Of a stretch of DNA of 64,000 bases, positions 9,985 through 16,843 are shown piece by piece. The stretch covers positions 1 to 64,000 of the forward strand of contig NZ_JAEHOH010000002.1 of assembly GCF_016522505.1 (NCBI RefSeq), written 5' to 3'. Source of the DNA: Leucobacter chromiisoli (lineage in GTDB: Bacteria > Actinomycetota > Actinomycetes > Actinomycetales > Microbacteriaceae). The stretch's first letter is position 1. The number at the start of each line of letters is the position of its first letter. The notes beneath the pieces are model-generated. The model saw only the letters and a program-made list of their open reading frames with translations, made no database searches and was not told where the DNA came from. The position numbers and the translations under genes are program-made.

Positions 9985-11298
9985 TCAGCCCCGGGCGGCT
10001 CCCTCCCCGGTCTCCGCGGTGCGCCCCTCGGAGCCGGGTCGGGGTTCCGGATCCGCGGTGCGCAGCTCGGGCGCCACGAGAGGACGTACGGCGTCCTCGA
10101 GCTGCGCGGGTTCGGATCCGATCTTCTCGCCGTTGAGCGCACCGATCTTGCGCGCGGTGGGGAGCACCTGACGCTCGAGCGAGCCGACATAGGCGTTGTA
10201 GTCCTGCACCCCGCGCGCGAGCGTGCGGCCGAGTTTGTCGAGGTGCGAGGCGGTGCGCCCGAGCCTCGTGTGCAGCTCGCGGCTGAGGTCGAAGAGGGTG
10301 CGGGCCTCGGCGGTGAGTGAATCCTGCCGCCAGCTGTGCGCGATCGATTTGAGGATGGACCACAGGCTCACCGGCGACGCGAGCGCCACCCGGCGCTCGA
10401 AGGCGTACTCGAGCAGCAGCGGGTCGGTGTCGAGCGCGCTCGACAGGAGCGACTCGCTCGGTACGAACGCGACCACGAGCTCGGGGGAGTCGGGAAGGGC
10501 CGTCCAGTAGTCGCGGGCGCTCAGCGCCACGATGTGATCCCGCAGCGCCTTGGCGTGCTTGGCGAGGAGGGCTGCGCGCTGCGGATCCGCCTCGCCCAGG
10601 TGCTGCGCCTCGAGGTGCGCGTCGAAGGGCACCTTGGCATCGATGGCGATGGACTTGCCGCCGGGGAGGTGGACCACCATGTCGGGGCGCGCACCGCCGT
10701 GCTCGGTGCTGAGTCGCTGCTGCACGGAGAAGTCGACGTGCTCGAGCATACCGGCCGCCTCGATGATGCGTCGCAGCTGGGTCTCGCCCCACAGCCCGCG
10801 GGTGTTGTTCGAGCGCAGGGCCGACGCCAGCGTCTCGGCGGTGCCGCGCAGCTTCTCCTCCGCGCGAGCGGCCTGCCGCAGCTGCTCCGCGAGCTCTCCG
10901 TGCTGCTCGGCTCGCTGTTGCTCGATGCCCGACACCGTGCGCTCGAGCTTGCCGAGGCTGTCGCGGAGCGGGGCGAGCTGCTGCAGCACCCGCTGCTCCT
11001 CGCGCTCGGCCTCGGCCCGCCGCTGCTGCGCGATCTGGGCGTCGTGCAGCCGCTCTTCGAGCCCCTGGGCTCGCGTCTCCGCGGCCGCCAGCTCCTCGCG
11101 CAGCAACCGCGCCCCCGATTCGGCGTCGAGTCTCGCCTGCTGCACCGCGAGCGCCTGCTCGCGCTGCAGGTTCGCCGCGAGTTCATCGGCGCGCCGGCGG
11201 CCCGCGCGATCCGCGACCTGGTGACCCAGCGCGAAGCCCGCGGTGCCCGAGAGGGCGGCGACGGCGAGTGCGAGGAGGAGGACGGTGATCGGTGTCAT
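9985..11298 (-). CDS. rmuC: DNA recombination protein RmuC
   Basis: RmuC-family proteins limit recombination at inverted repeats and are predicted nucleases of the PD-(D/E)xK type. This 437-residue protein begins with one hydrophobic helix (residues 3-25), then a long charged coiled coil (about 30-155). The RmuC domain follows, with RGLWGETQLRRIIEAAGM, ARPDMVVHLPGGKSIAIDAKVPFDA and AFVPSE. The C-terminal 40 residues are low complexity. I chose the ATG at 11298 because the membrane helix follows at once and upstream translation lacks family character. Confidence 0.93.
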   Translation of the reverse strand: MTPITVLLLALAVAALSGTAGFALGHQVADRAGRRRADELAANLQREQALAVQQARLDAESGARLLREELAAAETRAQGLEERLHDAQIAQQRRAEAEREEQRVLQQLAPLRDSLGKLERTVSGIEQQRAEQHGELAEQLRQAARAEEKLRGTAETLASALRSNNTRGLWGETQLRRIIEAAGMLEHVDFSVQQRLSTEHGGARPDMVVHLPGGKSIAIDAKVPFDAHLEAQHLGEADPQRAALLAKHAKALRDHIVALSARDYWTALPDSPELVVAFVPSESLLSSALDTDPLLLEYAFERRVALASPVSLWSILKSIAHSWRQDSLTAEARTLFDLSRELHTRLGRTASHLDKLGRTLARGVQDYNAYVGSLERQVLPTARKIGALNGEKIGSEPAQLEDAVRPLVAPELRTADPEPRPGSEGRTAETGEGAARG

Positions 11299-11390
11299 GC
11301 AGCCATGGTGGCACCGACCTCCGACATCGTGGCGGAGGCTCGTCCGCGGCCTCCCGAGGCGATGGGCGACGGGATCGGCGCCGGGTCCTC

Positions 11391-11975
11391 TCAGAGCTTG
11401 AGCGGGATCGCCTTGAGCTGCTGGATGCGGAGCCCGATCAGCTTCGCCAGGGCCGGCACGTCGCTCGCGCCGTGCCGTCGGGAGGCGTCGATCACGATGG
11501 CCGCGCAGGCCTCGGCGTCGGCGAGCGCGTCGTGGTGCGAGAACTCGCCGAAGCCCGCCGCCTCCGCCGCGAGCGGGAGCCGGTGCGAGGGGAGCTCGTA
11601 GGTCTTCCGCGAGACCTGCACGCTGCAGAGGTAGCGCAGACGCGGGATCGGCGTGACGGTCTCGGCGCAGGCGCCCCGGATGACCCCCATGTCGAAGCCC
11701 GCGTTGTGCGCCACGGCGATGTCGCCGCCGATGAACGCGCCGAGCTCCTGCAGCTGCTCGCCCCACTCGCGCTCGTTCTCCACCATCGCGGGGGTGATCC
11801 CGTGGATCCGCACGTTGAACGGCTGGAACTCGGCGTGGCTCGCCGGAGGGCGGATGAGCCAGTTGGCGCGCTCGACGACGGCGCCGTCGCGCACCCGGAC
11901 CAGGCCGACGGAGCAGGCCGAGGAGGGGTGGCTGTTGGCGGTCTCGAAATCTATCGCGGTGAAGTCGACGGGCAC
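11391..11975 (-). CDS. DEDDh 3'-5' exonuclease (DNA polymerase III epsilon-like)
   Basis: The 194-residue stand-alone exonuclease domain has the DEDDh motifs: DFET (Exo I, residues 9-12), HNAGFDMG (Exo II) and HHDALADAEA (Exo III). It probably degrades single-stranded DNA 3' to 5' in proofreading or repair; whether it associates with a polymerase cannot be seen. The start is GTG at 11975. It lies 65 bases downstream of erm on the same strand and 92 bases upstream of rmuC. Confidence 0.9.
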   Translation of the reverse strand: MPVDFTAIDFETANSHPSSACSVGLVRVRDGAVVERANWLIRPPASHAEFQPFNVRIHGITPAMVENEREWGEQLQELGAFIGGDIAVAHNAGFDMGVIRGACAETVTPIPRLRYLCSVQVSRKTYELPSHRLPLAAEAAGFGEFSHHDALADAEACAAIVIDASRRHGASDVPALAKLIGLRIQQLKAIPLKL

Positions 11976-12040
11976 GCATCTAGAGTGTCACACGCGTCTG
12001 ACCTTCATGGCCGGCCGGTGCCGCTCGGCCCTCCTCCCTA

Positions 12041-12937
12041 CTACCCGCGCCCCGATCCAGTGCTCCGCCACAGGCTCGCCCACTGCTGCGGGGCGAGATC
12101 GCGAGGCAGCGCCGCGGGGGAGAGGGCGGCCCGCCGCAGCGCCGCGGTGCTCGCCGAACGGGTGAGCCCGAGCCCCCGCTGCAGGATCTGCCCGATCCCC
12201 CGACCGCGCGCGGTGAAGACCCGTCGCACGAACCGCTCGTACGCCGCCCGCTCCGACGGCGGCACCAGCGGCGAGCACCGACGCGAGATGTCGAGCAGTC
12301 CGCCGTCCGCCCCCGGCACCGGCCGGAAGGCCCGGGCCGGCACCCGGCCTCGCAGCTGGAAGTCGAACCACGGCGCCGACTGGCCGGTGAGGAGGGTGCC
12401 GCCGCCCACCCCCGCTCGCTTCCTCGCCACCTCCCACTGAGTGACGAGGATCGCGCGCTCCCAGTCGCTGGATCGCAGGAGCTTGCGCAGCAGCGGCGTC
12501 GTGAGATGGAAGGGGAGGTTGCCGACGACGACCGGTGCGTCGAAGTCCGTGTGCAGGGCATCCGCGTGCACGACCGTCGTGCGGGGGAAGCGCTGCCGAA
12601 GGCCGCCCACGCGGTGCTCGTCGAGCTCCACGAGCGTCAGCCGCCGCCCGAGTCGCGCGAGGCCCGTGGTCAGTGCGCCGTCGCCGGGGCCGATCTCGAG
12701 GATCGGACCCTCCGTCGCGCGAGCGAGGTCGACGATCCGCTCGATCGTCGGGCGGTGGTGCAGGAAGTTCTGGCCGAGCTCATGCCGGCCGCCGAAGCGG
12801 GATCGGCCGTCGTCGGAGCGGGATCGACCCTCGCCGAAGCGATCGGGTCGAGAGCGGTGGTCCGAGTGAGGGCGGTGGGCTGAATGAGGGCGGTGGTCTG
12901 AATGAGGGCGGTGGCCTGAGTGAGGGCGGGCATGCAT
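12041..12937 (-). CDS. erm: 23S rRNA adenine N6-methyltransferase, Erm family
   Basis: Erm enzymes methylate A2058 of 23S rRNA and confer macrolide-lincosamide-streptogramin B resistance. Motifs are HELGQNFLHH at the start of the SAM domain, EIGPGDGALT (SAM-binding motif I), VVGNLPFHLTT (motif IV, catalytic NLPF) and VTQWEVARKRAG. A basic Arg/Gly C-terminus follows, as in ErmE-type actinobacterial enzymes. The 298-residue protein has an N-terminal His/Arg/Ser-rich extension of about 50 residues built from RPHSxH repeats. I chose the ATG at 12937 because GGAG lies six bases before it; an ATG at 12949 and a TTG at 12988 are in frame upstream but have no good ribosome site. A leader peptide and hairpin upstream suggest inducible expression. 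Confidence 0.9.
   Translation of the reverse strand: MHARPHSGHRPHSDHRPHSAHRPHSDHRSRPDRFGEGRSRSDDGRSRFGGRHELGQNFLHHRPTIERIVDLARATEGPILEIGPGDGALTTGLARLGRRLTLVELDEHRVGGLRQRFPRTTVVHADALHTDFDAPVVVGNLPFHLTTPLLRKLLRSSDWERAILVTQWEVARKRAGVGGGTLLTGQSAPWFDFQLRGRVPARAFRPVPGADGGLLDISRRCSPLVPPSERAAYERFVRRVFTARGRGIGQILQRGLGLTRSASTAALRRAALSPAALPRDLAPQQWASLWRSTGSGRG
12851..12922 (-). repeat. Four tandem 18-bp repeats inside erm
   Basis: Four imperfect 18-base units (consensus AGGGCGGTGGYCTGARTG on the plus strand) lie end to end within the 5' part of erm. They encode repeats of the hexapeptide Arg-Pro-His-Ser-x-His. Each unit keeps the reading frame, so copy number can change without disrupting the gene. Confidence 0.9.
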
Positions 12938-13100
12938 GATGCGCTCCATCCGAGGAAGGGTGAAGCGCCCGGAGGCGTGCGCGAGCAACGGCGCTCCGAG
13001 CGCGGTGGGCTCGGAGGTCGGCGCGTCGAGCTCCCCGTTCCGCGACGAGCGCGATCCATCGGATCACGCCCGCGGATCACATCGGGGGAGCGGCTCGGAA

Positions 13101-13118
13101 TCGCGCCGTCAGGCGCGA
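13101..13118 (-). promoter_or_regulatory. Attenuator-like hairpin after the erm leader peptide
   Basis: A perfect 7-base stem (TCGCGCC / GGCGCGA) with a 4-base loop holds the leader-peptide stop codon in its loop on the minus strand. A ribosome arrested at the Arg-Asp-Arg codons just upstream would cover the first arm, so the fold could switch with drug-induced stalling. No U-tract follows, so whether it acts on transcription or translation is open. Confidence 0.5.
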
Positions 13119-13168
13119 CGATCCCGGACGAAGGCGCGCTGACCGAGCGCGCTGCACAGAGTACCCAT
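13109..13168 (-). CDS. Erm leader peptide (19 residues), candidate macrolide sensor
   Basis: A complete short reading frame encodes MGTLCSALGQRAFVRDRRA and ends 171 bases before the erm start. Its ATG lies seven bases after a TACCCT box with a CTGACA -35 at 17-base spacing, so it would be translated from a leaderless message. Residues 15-17 are Arg-Asp-Arg, an Arg-x-Arg (+X+) sequence of the kind known to stall macrolide-bound ribosomes. The perfect hairpin around its stop codon fits ribosome-mediated attenuation of erm. That it is translated and stalls is inferred. Confidence 0.65.
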   Translation of the reverse strand: MGTLCSALGQRAFVRDRRA

Positions 13169-13175
13169 GCGCGCC

Positions 13176-13204
13176 AGGGTAGCAGGCCGTGGCCGCGCTG
13201 TCAG
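13176..13204 (-). promoter_or_regulatory. Sigma-70-type promoter of the erm leader
   Basis: On the minus strand: -35 CTGACA (13199-13204), a 17-base spacer, and -10 TACCCT (13176-13181). Transcription would begin at or beside the leader-peptide ATG at 13168. I saw no AT-rich WhiB7-type box just upstream of the -35. Confidence 0.65.
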
Positions 13205-13323
13205 CCGGCGGCGGTGCTCGGGGCCGGGGGCGCCGGCGACCGATGCGCGGGGCGCCGCCGCGCGATACGGTGGACGGGACCCCTCACGCGAGTCGAGGCG
13301 TAGAGCGAAAGGCCGGTGGTCCC

Positions 13324-13638
13324 ATGTCCGTCGTCAAGATCAACGCCATCTCCGTGCCGGAGGGCCAGGGGCCCGAGCTGGAGGCGCGGTTCGCGGCCCG
13401 CAAGCACGCGGTCGACGCGTCGCCCGGATTCCAGGGCTTCCAACTGCTGCGCCCCGTGCAGGGCGAGGATCGGTACTTCGTCGTCACTCAGTGGGAGACC
13501 GAGGAGCACTTCGTCGCGTGGCGCGACTCGCGCGGCAACGCCGACGCGCACGCGAGAGAAGGGGGCGAGCAACCGCGCAGGCCCGTCGCCATGGGCGCCG
13601 ATCTGCTCGAGTTCGAAGTGGTGGACCTGACGGACTGA
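13324..13638 (+). CDS. Antibiotic biosynthesis monooxygenase, MhuD/IsdG-like heme-degrading type
   Basis: This 104-residue protein has the dimeric ferredoxin-like ABM fold. It closely tracks mycobacterial MhuD as I remember it: MSVVKINAI, SPGFQGFQLLRPV, DRYFVVTQWE and LLEFEVV. The residues corresponding to MhuD Asn7 and Trp66 are present at the same numbers. The heme-ligand His appears as His76, one residue later, because of a one-residue insertion in the preceding loop. It therefore probably degrades heme to release iron in the cytosol. It starts at the ATG at 13324 and is divergent from the erm leader. Confidence 0.8.
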   Translation: MSVVKINAISVPEGQGPELEARFAARKHAVDASPGFQGFQLLRPVQGEDRYFVVTQWETEEHFVAWRDSRGNADAHAREGGEQPRRPVAMGADLLEFEVVDLTD

Positions 13639-13739
13639 GCCGCCTTCCGAGTCACCGCGTGGCTGCAGTCGCTCTGCGCCGGATCGGCCGGTCGCCGAGG
13701 CCCGGGCCGGCCCGTGACGCCCCTGGCGCCCGCGGACGG

Positions 13740-13745
13740 TAGACT
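13740..13745 (+). promoter_or_regulatory. -10 box before ychF
   Basis: TAGACT lies eight bases before the ychF GTG, with no ribosome site in between. Confidence 0.5.
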
Positions 13746-13753
13746 CGACCCCC

Positions 13754-14827
13754 GTGGCTCTTACTATCGGCATCGTCGGTCTCCCCAACGTGGGCAAGTC
13801 GACCCTCTTCAACGCGCTCACCCGAAATGACGCGCTCGCCGCGAACTACCCGTTCGCGACCATCGAGCCGAACATCGGCGTCGTGAACCTGCCGGACCCC
13901 CGGCTCGACAAGCTCGCCGAGATCTTCGGCTCCGAGCGGATCCTGCCCGCACCCGTCAGCTTCGTCGACATCGCCGGCATCGTGCGCGGCGCCAGCGAGG
14001 GGGAGGGGCTCGGCAACCAGTTCCTCGCGAACATCCGGGAGGCCGACGCGATCGCCCAGGTGGTGCGGGGCTTCTCGGATCCCGATGTGGTGCACGTCGA
14101 GGGGGCGGTGAACCCGTCGAGCGACATGGAGACGATCAACACCGAGCTGATCATCGCCGACCTCCAGACCGTCGAGAAGGCGCTGGTGCGCTACGAGAAG
14201 GAGCTCAAGTCGAAGAAGATCGACGCGAGCGTCGTCGAGACCGCGAAGGCCGCGCAGCAGGCGCTGAACGACGGCAAACTGCTCTCGCTCACCGACATCG
14301 ATCTCGAGCCGATCCGAGAGCTGGGTCTGCTCACCGCCAAGCCGTTCCTCTACGTCTTCAACGTCGACGAGGAGGTGCTGCAGGATCGCGCGAAGCTCGA
14401 CGAGCTGGCCGCGCTCGTGGCGCCCGCGAAGGCGATCTTCCTCGACGCGAAGATCGAGAGCGAGCTCATCGACCTCGATCCCGAGGACGCCGCCGAGCTG
14501 CTGGCCTCGACCGGCCAGGAGGAGAGCGGGCTGGATCAGCTGGCCCGCGTCGGCTTCGACACCCTCGGCCTGCAGACGTACCTCACGGCGGGCCCCAAGG
14601 AGGCGCGGGCCTGGACGATCCCGAAGGGCGCGACGGCTCCGCAGGCCGCGGGTGCGATCCACACCGACTTCGAGAAGGGCTTCATCAAGGGCGAGATCAT
14701 CTCGTTCGACGACCTCGTCGAGTGCGGCTCGGTCGCCGAGGCACGCGCCAAGGGCAAGGCCCGCATGGAGGGCAAGGACTACGTGATGCAGGATGGCGAC
14801 GTCTGCGAGTGGCGATTCAACGTCTAG
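13754..14827 (+). CDS. ychF: Redox-regulated ATPase YchF (Obg-like)
   Basis: YchF is a universally conserved P-loop NTPase of the Obg family that prefers ATP and associates with ribosomes and the stress response. The 357-residue protein has the P-loop GLPNVGKST near the N-terminus, VDIAGIVRGASEGEGLGN (switch region), a helical insertion with the coiled coil, and a C-terminal TGS domain ending GDVCEWRFNV. GTG start at 13754. Its last 28 bases recur downstream (see repeat entries), marking it as a possible integration site. Confidence 0.97.
   Translation: MALTIGIVGLPNVGKSTLFNALTRNDALAANYPFATIEPNIGVVNLPDPRLDKLAEIFGSERILPAPVSFVDIAGIVRGASEGEGLGNQFLANIREADAIAQVVRGFSDPDVVHVEGAVNPSSDMETINTELIIADLQTVEKALVRYEKELKSKKIDASVVETAKAAQQALNDGKLLSLTDIDLEPIRELGLLTAKPFLYVFNVDEEVLQDRAKLDELAALVAPAKAIFLDAKIESELIDLDPEDAAELLASTGQEESGLDQLARVGFDTLGLQTYLTAGPKEARAWTIPKGATAPQAAGAIHTDFEKGFIKGEIISFDDLVECGSVAEARAKGKARMEGKDYVMQDGDVCEWRFNV
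14798..14825 (+). repeat. Direct repeat copy 1 (3' end of ychF)
   Basis: These 28 bases, encoding the ychF C-terminus DVCEWRFNV, are repeated at 15696-15723 with one mismatch (CGA to CGC, silent). The interval between the copies carries the higBA module. Confidence 0.85.
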
Positions 14828-15027
14828 CGGCGAGGTACCGGCATGCGCGCTGAACGCGATGTCTGGTTCATTGACCGTCGGGACGTCGAGATCGCAGAGG
14901 ACATCGCCGTTGAGAGCTTGCCCTGTGGGGGCTGACGTCTGAGCCGTCGTCACCGGCGAACCGGCCGGTGACCCTGACGAGTTCGGGATGCGCAGTGTGT
15001 CTGAACCCGAACCCGCTGGAGAATGAT

Positions 15028-15058
15028 TAACGCTTAGCGTTATTAACGCGTCACGTTA
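15028..15058. promoter_or_regulatory. Two palindromic operators upstream of higBA
   Basis: Two adjacent inverted repeats, TAACGC-TTA-GCGTTA (15028-15042) and TAACG-CGTCA-CGTTA (15044-15058), share the half-site TAACG. They abut the -10 box of the toxin-antitoxin operon, as expected for autorepression by the HigA antitoxin. Confidence 0.65.
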
Positions 15059-15064
15059 TAGAAT
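15059..15064 (+). promoter_or_regulatory. -10 box of higBA
   Basis: TAGAAT lies six bases before the GTG of the toxin gene, directly after the second operator palindrome. This is the leaderless pattern seen elsewhere in the window. Confidence 0.55.
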
Positions 15065-15070
15065 GATCCT

Positions 15071-15352
15071 GTGATCAGATCGTTCGGAAACAAGGACACC
15101 GAGCGATTGTGGCGTCGTGAACGTGTCCGCTCGATCGATCCTCGGATCCATTCGACCGCATTGCGCAAGCTTCGTCAGGTGGGAGCCGCAGATACGATTG
15201 AAGATCTCCGTGTTCCGCCCGGTAATTGACTTGAATCGCTGAAAGGCGATCGAGTCGGCCAGCACAGCATCAGGATCAACGACCAGTGGCGGATCTGCTT
15301 CGTGTGGACCGACTCTGGTCCAGAGGAGGTGGAGATCGTTGACTATCACTGA
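15071..15352 (+). pseudogene. higB: HigB-type (RelE-like) toxin, inactivated by a nonsense codon
   Basis: Read through one stop, the 93-codon frame matches the HigB host-inhibition toxin of the RelE fold: SFGNKDTERLWRRERV, ALRKLRQVGAA, LRVPPGN, then LESLKGDRVGQHSIRINDQW and a C-terminal EEVEIVDYH. Codon 53 (15227-15229) is TGA where the family has Arg (CGA), a single C-to-T change. The truncated product lacks the catalytic C-terminal half, so the mRNA-cleaving toxin should be dead. The rest of the frame is intact, indicating recent inactivation. The antitoxin gene overlaps its end. Confidence 0.85.
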
Positions 15353-15641
15353 CCAGATTCCCCCGATTCACCCGGGAGAAGTGCTGATGGAAGACTTCAT
15401 CGAAGGGTTCGGGATCACGCAGCACAAGCTCGCGGTGTCGATCGGCGTGCCGCCGCGGCGCATCAACGAGATCGTGCACGGCAAGCGCGCGATCACGGCA
15501 GATACGGCCCTTCGTCTGGGAAAGTTCTTCGGCGTGTCCGCGCAGTTCTGGCTGAACCTCCAGGTGCGCTACGACCTCGACCTGGCCGAGGATCGCGTTG
15601 CCGATCAGATCGCCGAGATCGCTCCGCTGCGGGCGGCCTGA
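15339..15641 (+). CDS. higA: HigA family antitoxin (XRE-type DNA-binding)
   Basis: This 100-residue antitoxin and transcriptional regulator has a helix-turn-helix at about residues 25-60: ITQHKLAVSIGVPPRRINEI, then TALRLGKFFG and the FWLNLQ segment typical of the HigA family. It starts at TTG 15339, supported by a strong AGGAGGT eight bases upstream inside the toxin gene, and overlaps the toxin by 14 bases. It should still repress its own promoter through the TAACG palindromes although its toxin partner is broken. Confidence 0.9.
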   Translation: MTITDQIPPIHPGEVLMEDFIEGFGITQHKLAVSIGVPPRRINEIVHGKRAITADTALRLGKFFGVSAQFWLNLQVRYDLDLAEDRVADQIAEIAPLRAA

Positions 15642-15695
15642 AGATGCATTGACGTCCAAGATGTTTCGCACGTGAGAGTTCAGGGCTTCCGCGGT

Positions 15696-15723
15696 GACGT
15701 CTGCGAGTGGCGCTTCAACGTCT
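15696..15723 (+). repeat. Direct repeat copy 2 (ychF 3' end remnant)
   Basis: A near-perfect second copy of the last 28 coding bases of ychF, followed by TGA. Nothing else of ychF precedes it. It closes the segment that contains higBA and resembles the duplicated end left when an element inserts into the 3' end of a gene. Confidence 0.8.
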
Positions 15724-15819
15724 GACGCTCCGACGCCAGGCGCTGCGGGTTCCTGCTGCTCTCCAACCTCCGATCGCTGGCGCTGCCGGGAGGCGCTCGC
15801 CGCAGAGCACGACGGGTGA

Positions 15820-16051
15820 GTGACGCCTGACAACCCGGTGCCCGGCATCGATCCGCGCTGGTCCTGGGCCGATGTCATCGCGCTGCACGCGGACCGCACG
15901 CGGAGCTTCGACGACCTCGATCTCAGCCCGGCCCTCGAGCTGTTCCTCGGACAGCCACCCCGACGAGAACGACGAGAAGTTCGCGGCGAGCTTCGCAACC
16001 GGTGCGGCGCCCCGCAGGCTCGGTGACTACTTCGTCGCCCTCGTGCCGTGA
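15820..16051 (+). pseudogene. Frameshifted gene remnant, unrecognised
   Basis: Two pieces of plausible coding sequence follow each other in different frames. The first contains NPVPGIDPRWSWADVIALHA and SFDDLDLSPALE. The second, shifted by one base near 15947, reads HPDENDEKFAASFATGAAPR and ends LGDYFVALVP at the stop 16049-16051. Together they look like the C-terminus of a longer protein that has lost its 5' part. I do not recognise the family. The rest of 15,642-16,158 shows only the ychF repeat copy. Confidence 0.35.
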
Positions 16052-16158
16052 GCGGTGGCGCGCCGCCATCGTCCCCGAGGGCGCGAATCGCTGGCGGACG
16101 GGGCGCCGGAGAGTCATACTGAGACCGTCGGAACCTCAACGTCGAAGGAGTCCCTCTC

Positions 16159-16584
16159 ATGGTCCACTCGATCGCAACCTACATCGCGCTTCCCGGAACC
16201 ACCGCGGAGGCCATGGAGCACTGGCACGAGGTGTTCGGGGGAGACCTGAACATCATGCGCTACGGCGACGCGCCACCCATGGAGGGCATGCCGTTCGAAC
16301 CCGATCCGCAGGCGGTCGCGCACGCCACGCTCACCACCCCCGCCGGCATCATCGCCGGCGGCGACGCCATGGACAGCGAGAACGACTACCCGGTGCAGGG
16401 CACCGCCTACTCCCTGCTGTACACCACCGATACTGCCGACGAGGCGCGGGGCTACATCCAGAAGATGCTCGACGGCGGCGGCACCGTCGGCATGCCGTTC
16501 GAGAAGGCGCCCTGGGGCGACTGGTACGGTCAGGTCTTCGACCGTTTCGGCGTGATGTGGGCCTTCTCCTGCGAGAACGACTGA
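16159..16584 (+). CDS. VOC family protein (PhnB/glyoxalase-like)
   Basis: This 141-residue protein has two beta-alpha-beta-beta-beta halves of the vicinal oxygen chelate fold. The segment AMEHWHEVFGGDLNIMRYGD, the GIIAGGDAM strand and the ending WGDWYGQVFDRFGVMWAFS are typical of the PhnB-like subgroup, often annotated as 3-demethylubiquinone methyltransferase-like. Substrate and activity cannot be inferred. GAAGGAG precedes the ATG. It is followed 18 bases later by a DUF4287 gene and then a hydrolase. Confidence 0.85.
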   Translation: MVHSIATYIALPGTTAEAMEHWHEVFGGDLNIMRYGDAPPMEGMPFEPDPQAVAHATLTTPAGIIAGGDAMDSENDYPVQGTAYSLLYTTDTADEARGYIQKMLDGGGTVGMPFEKAPWGDWYGQVFDRFGVMWAFSCEND

Positions 16585-16602
16585 GGGCGCGGGATCGGCG
16601 CC

Positions 16603-16812
16603 ATGAACGAGCAGGTCAAAGGACCGAAATCCTACTTCCCGAGCATCGAGGCGAAGTACGGCAAGACCATCGACGCGTGGATCTCGGAGCTGCGGCCGCT
16701 CGCGGGAGCCAAGCACATGGAGCAGGTGGCCTACCTCAAGGAGCAGGGCATGGGGCACGGTCACGCGAACGCGCTCGTCCATGTCTTCCGCGCCGAGCAC
16801 GGCGGGGCGTAG
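16603..16812 (+). CDS. DUF4287 domain protein
   Basis: This 69-residue protein matches the small DUF4287 family: KSYFPSIEAKYGKTIDAWI, then a Lys-His-rich middle with YLKEQGMGHGHANALVHVFR. Function is unknown. Homologs occur alone or fused to DUF5655-type domains. It sits 18 bases after the VOC gene and 31 bases before the hydrolase, but the hydrolase has its own apparent promoter. Confidence 0.85.
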   Translation: MNEQVKGPKSYFPSIEAKYGKTIDAWISELRPLAGAKHMEQVAYLKEQGMGHGHANALVHVFRAEHGGA

Positions 16813-16831
16813 GCACCGACGCCCCGCCGGG

Positions 16832-16837
16832 TAGGTT
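16832..16837 (+). promoter_or_regulatory. -10 box before the alpha/beta hydrolase
   Basis: TAGGTT lies six bases before the GTG at 16844, with no separate ribosome site: leaderless pattern. Confidence 0.5.
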
Positions 16838-16843
16838 GGAAGG

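Noticed and set aside
14828-16160. Prophage or large integrative element downstream of ychF
   Set aside because: No integrase, transposase or phage gene is present and the segment between the repeats is under 1 kb.
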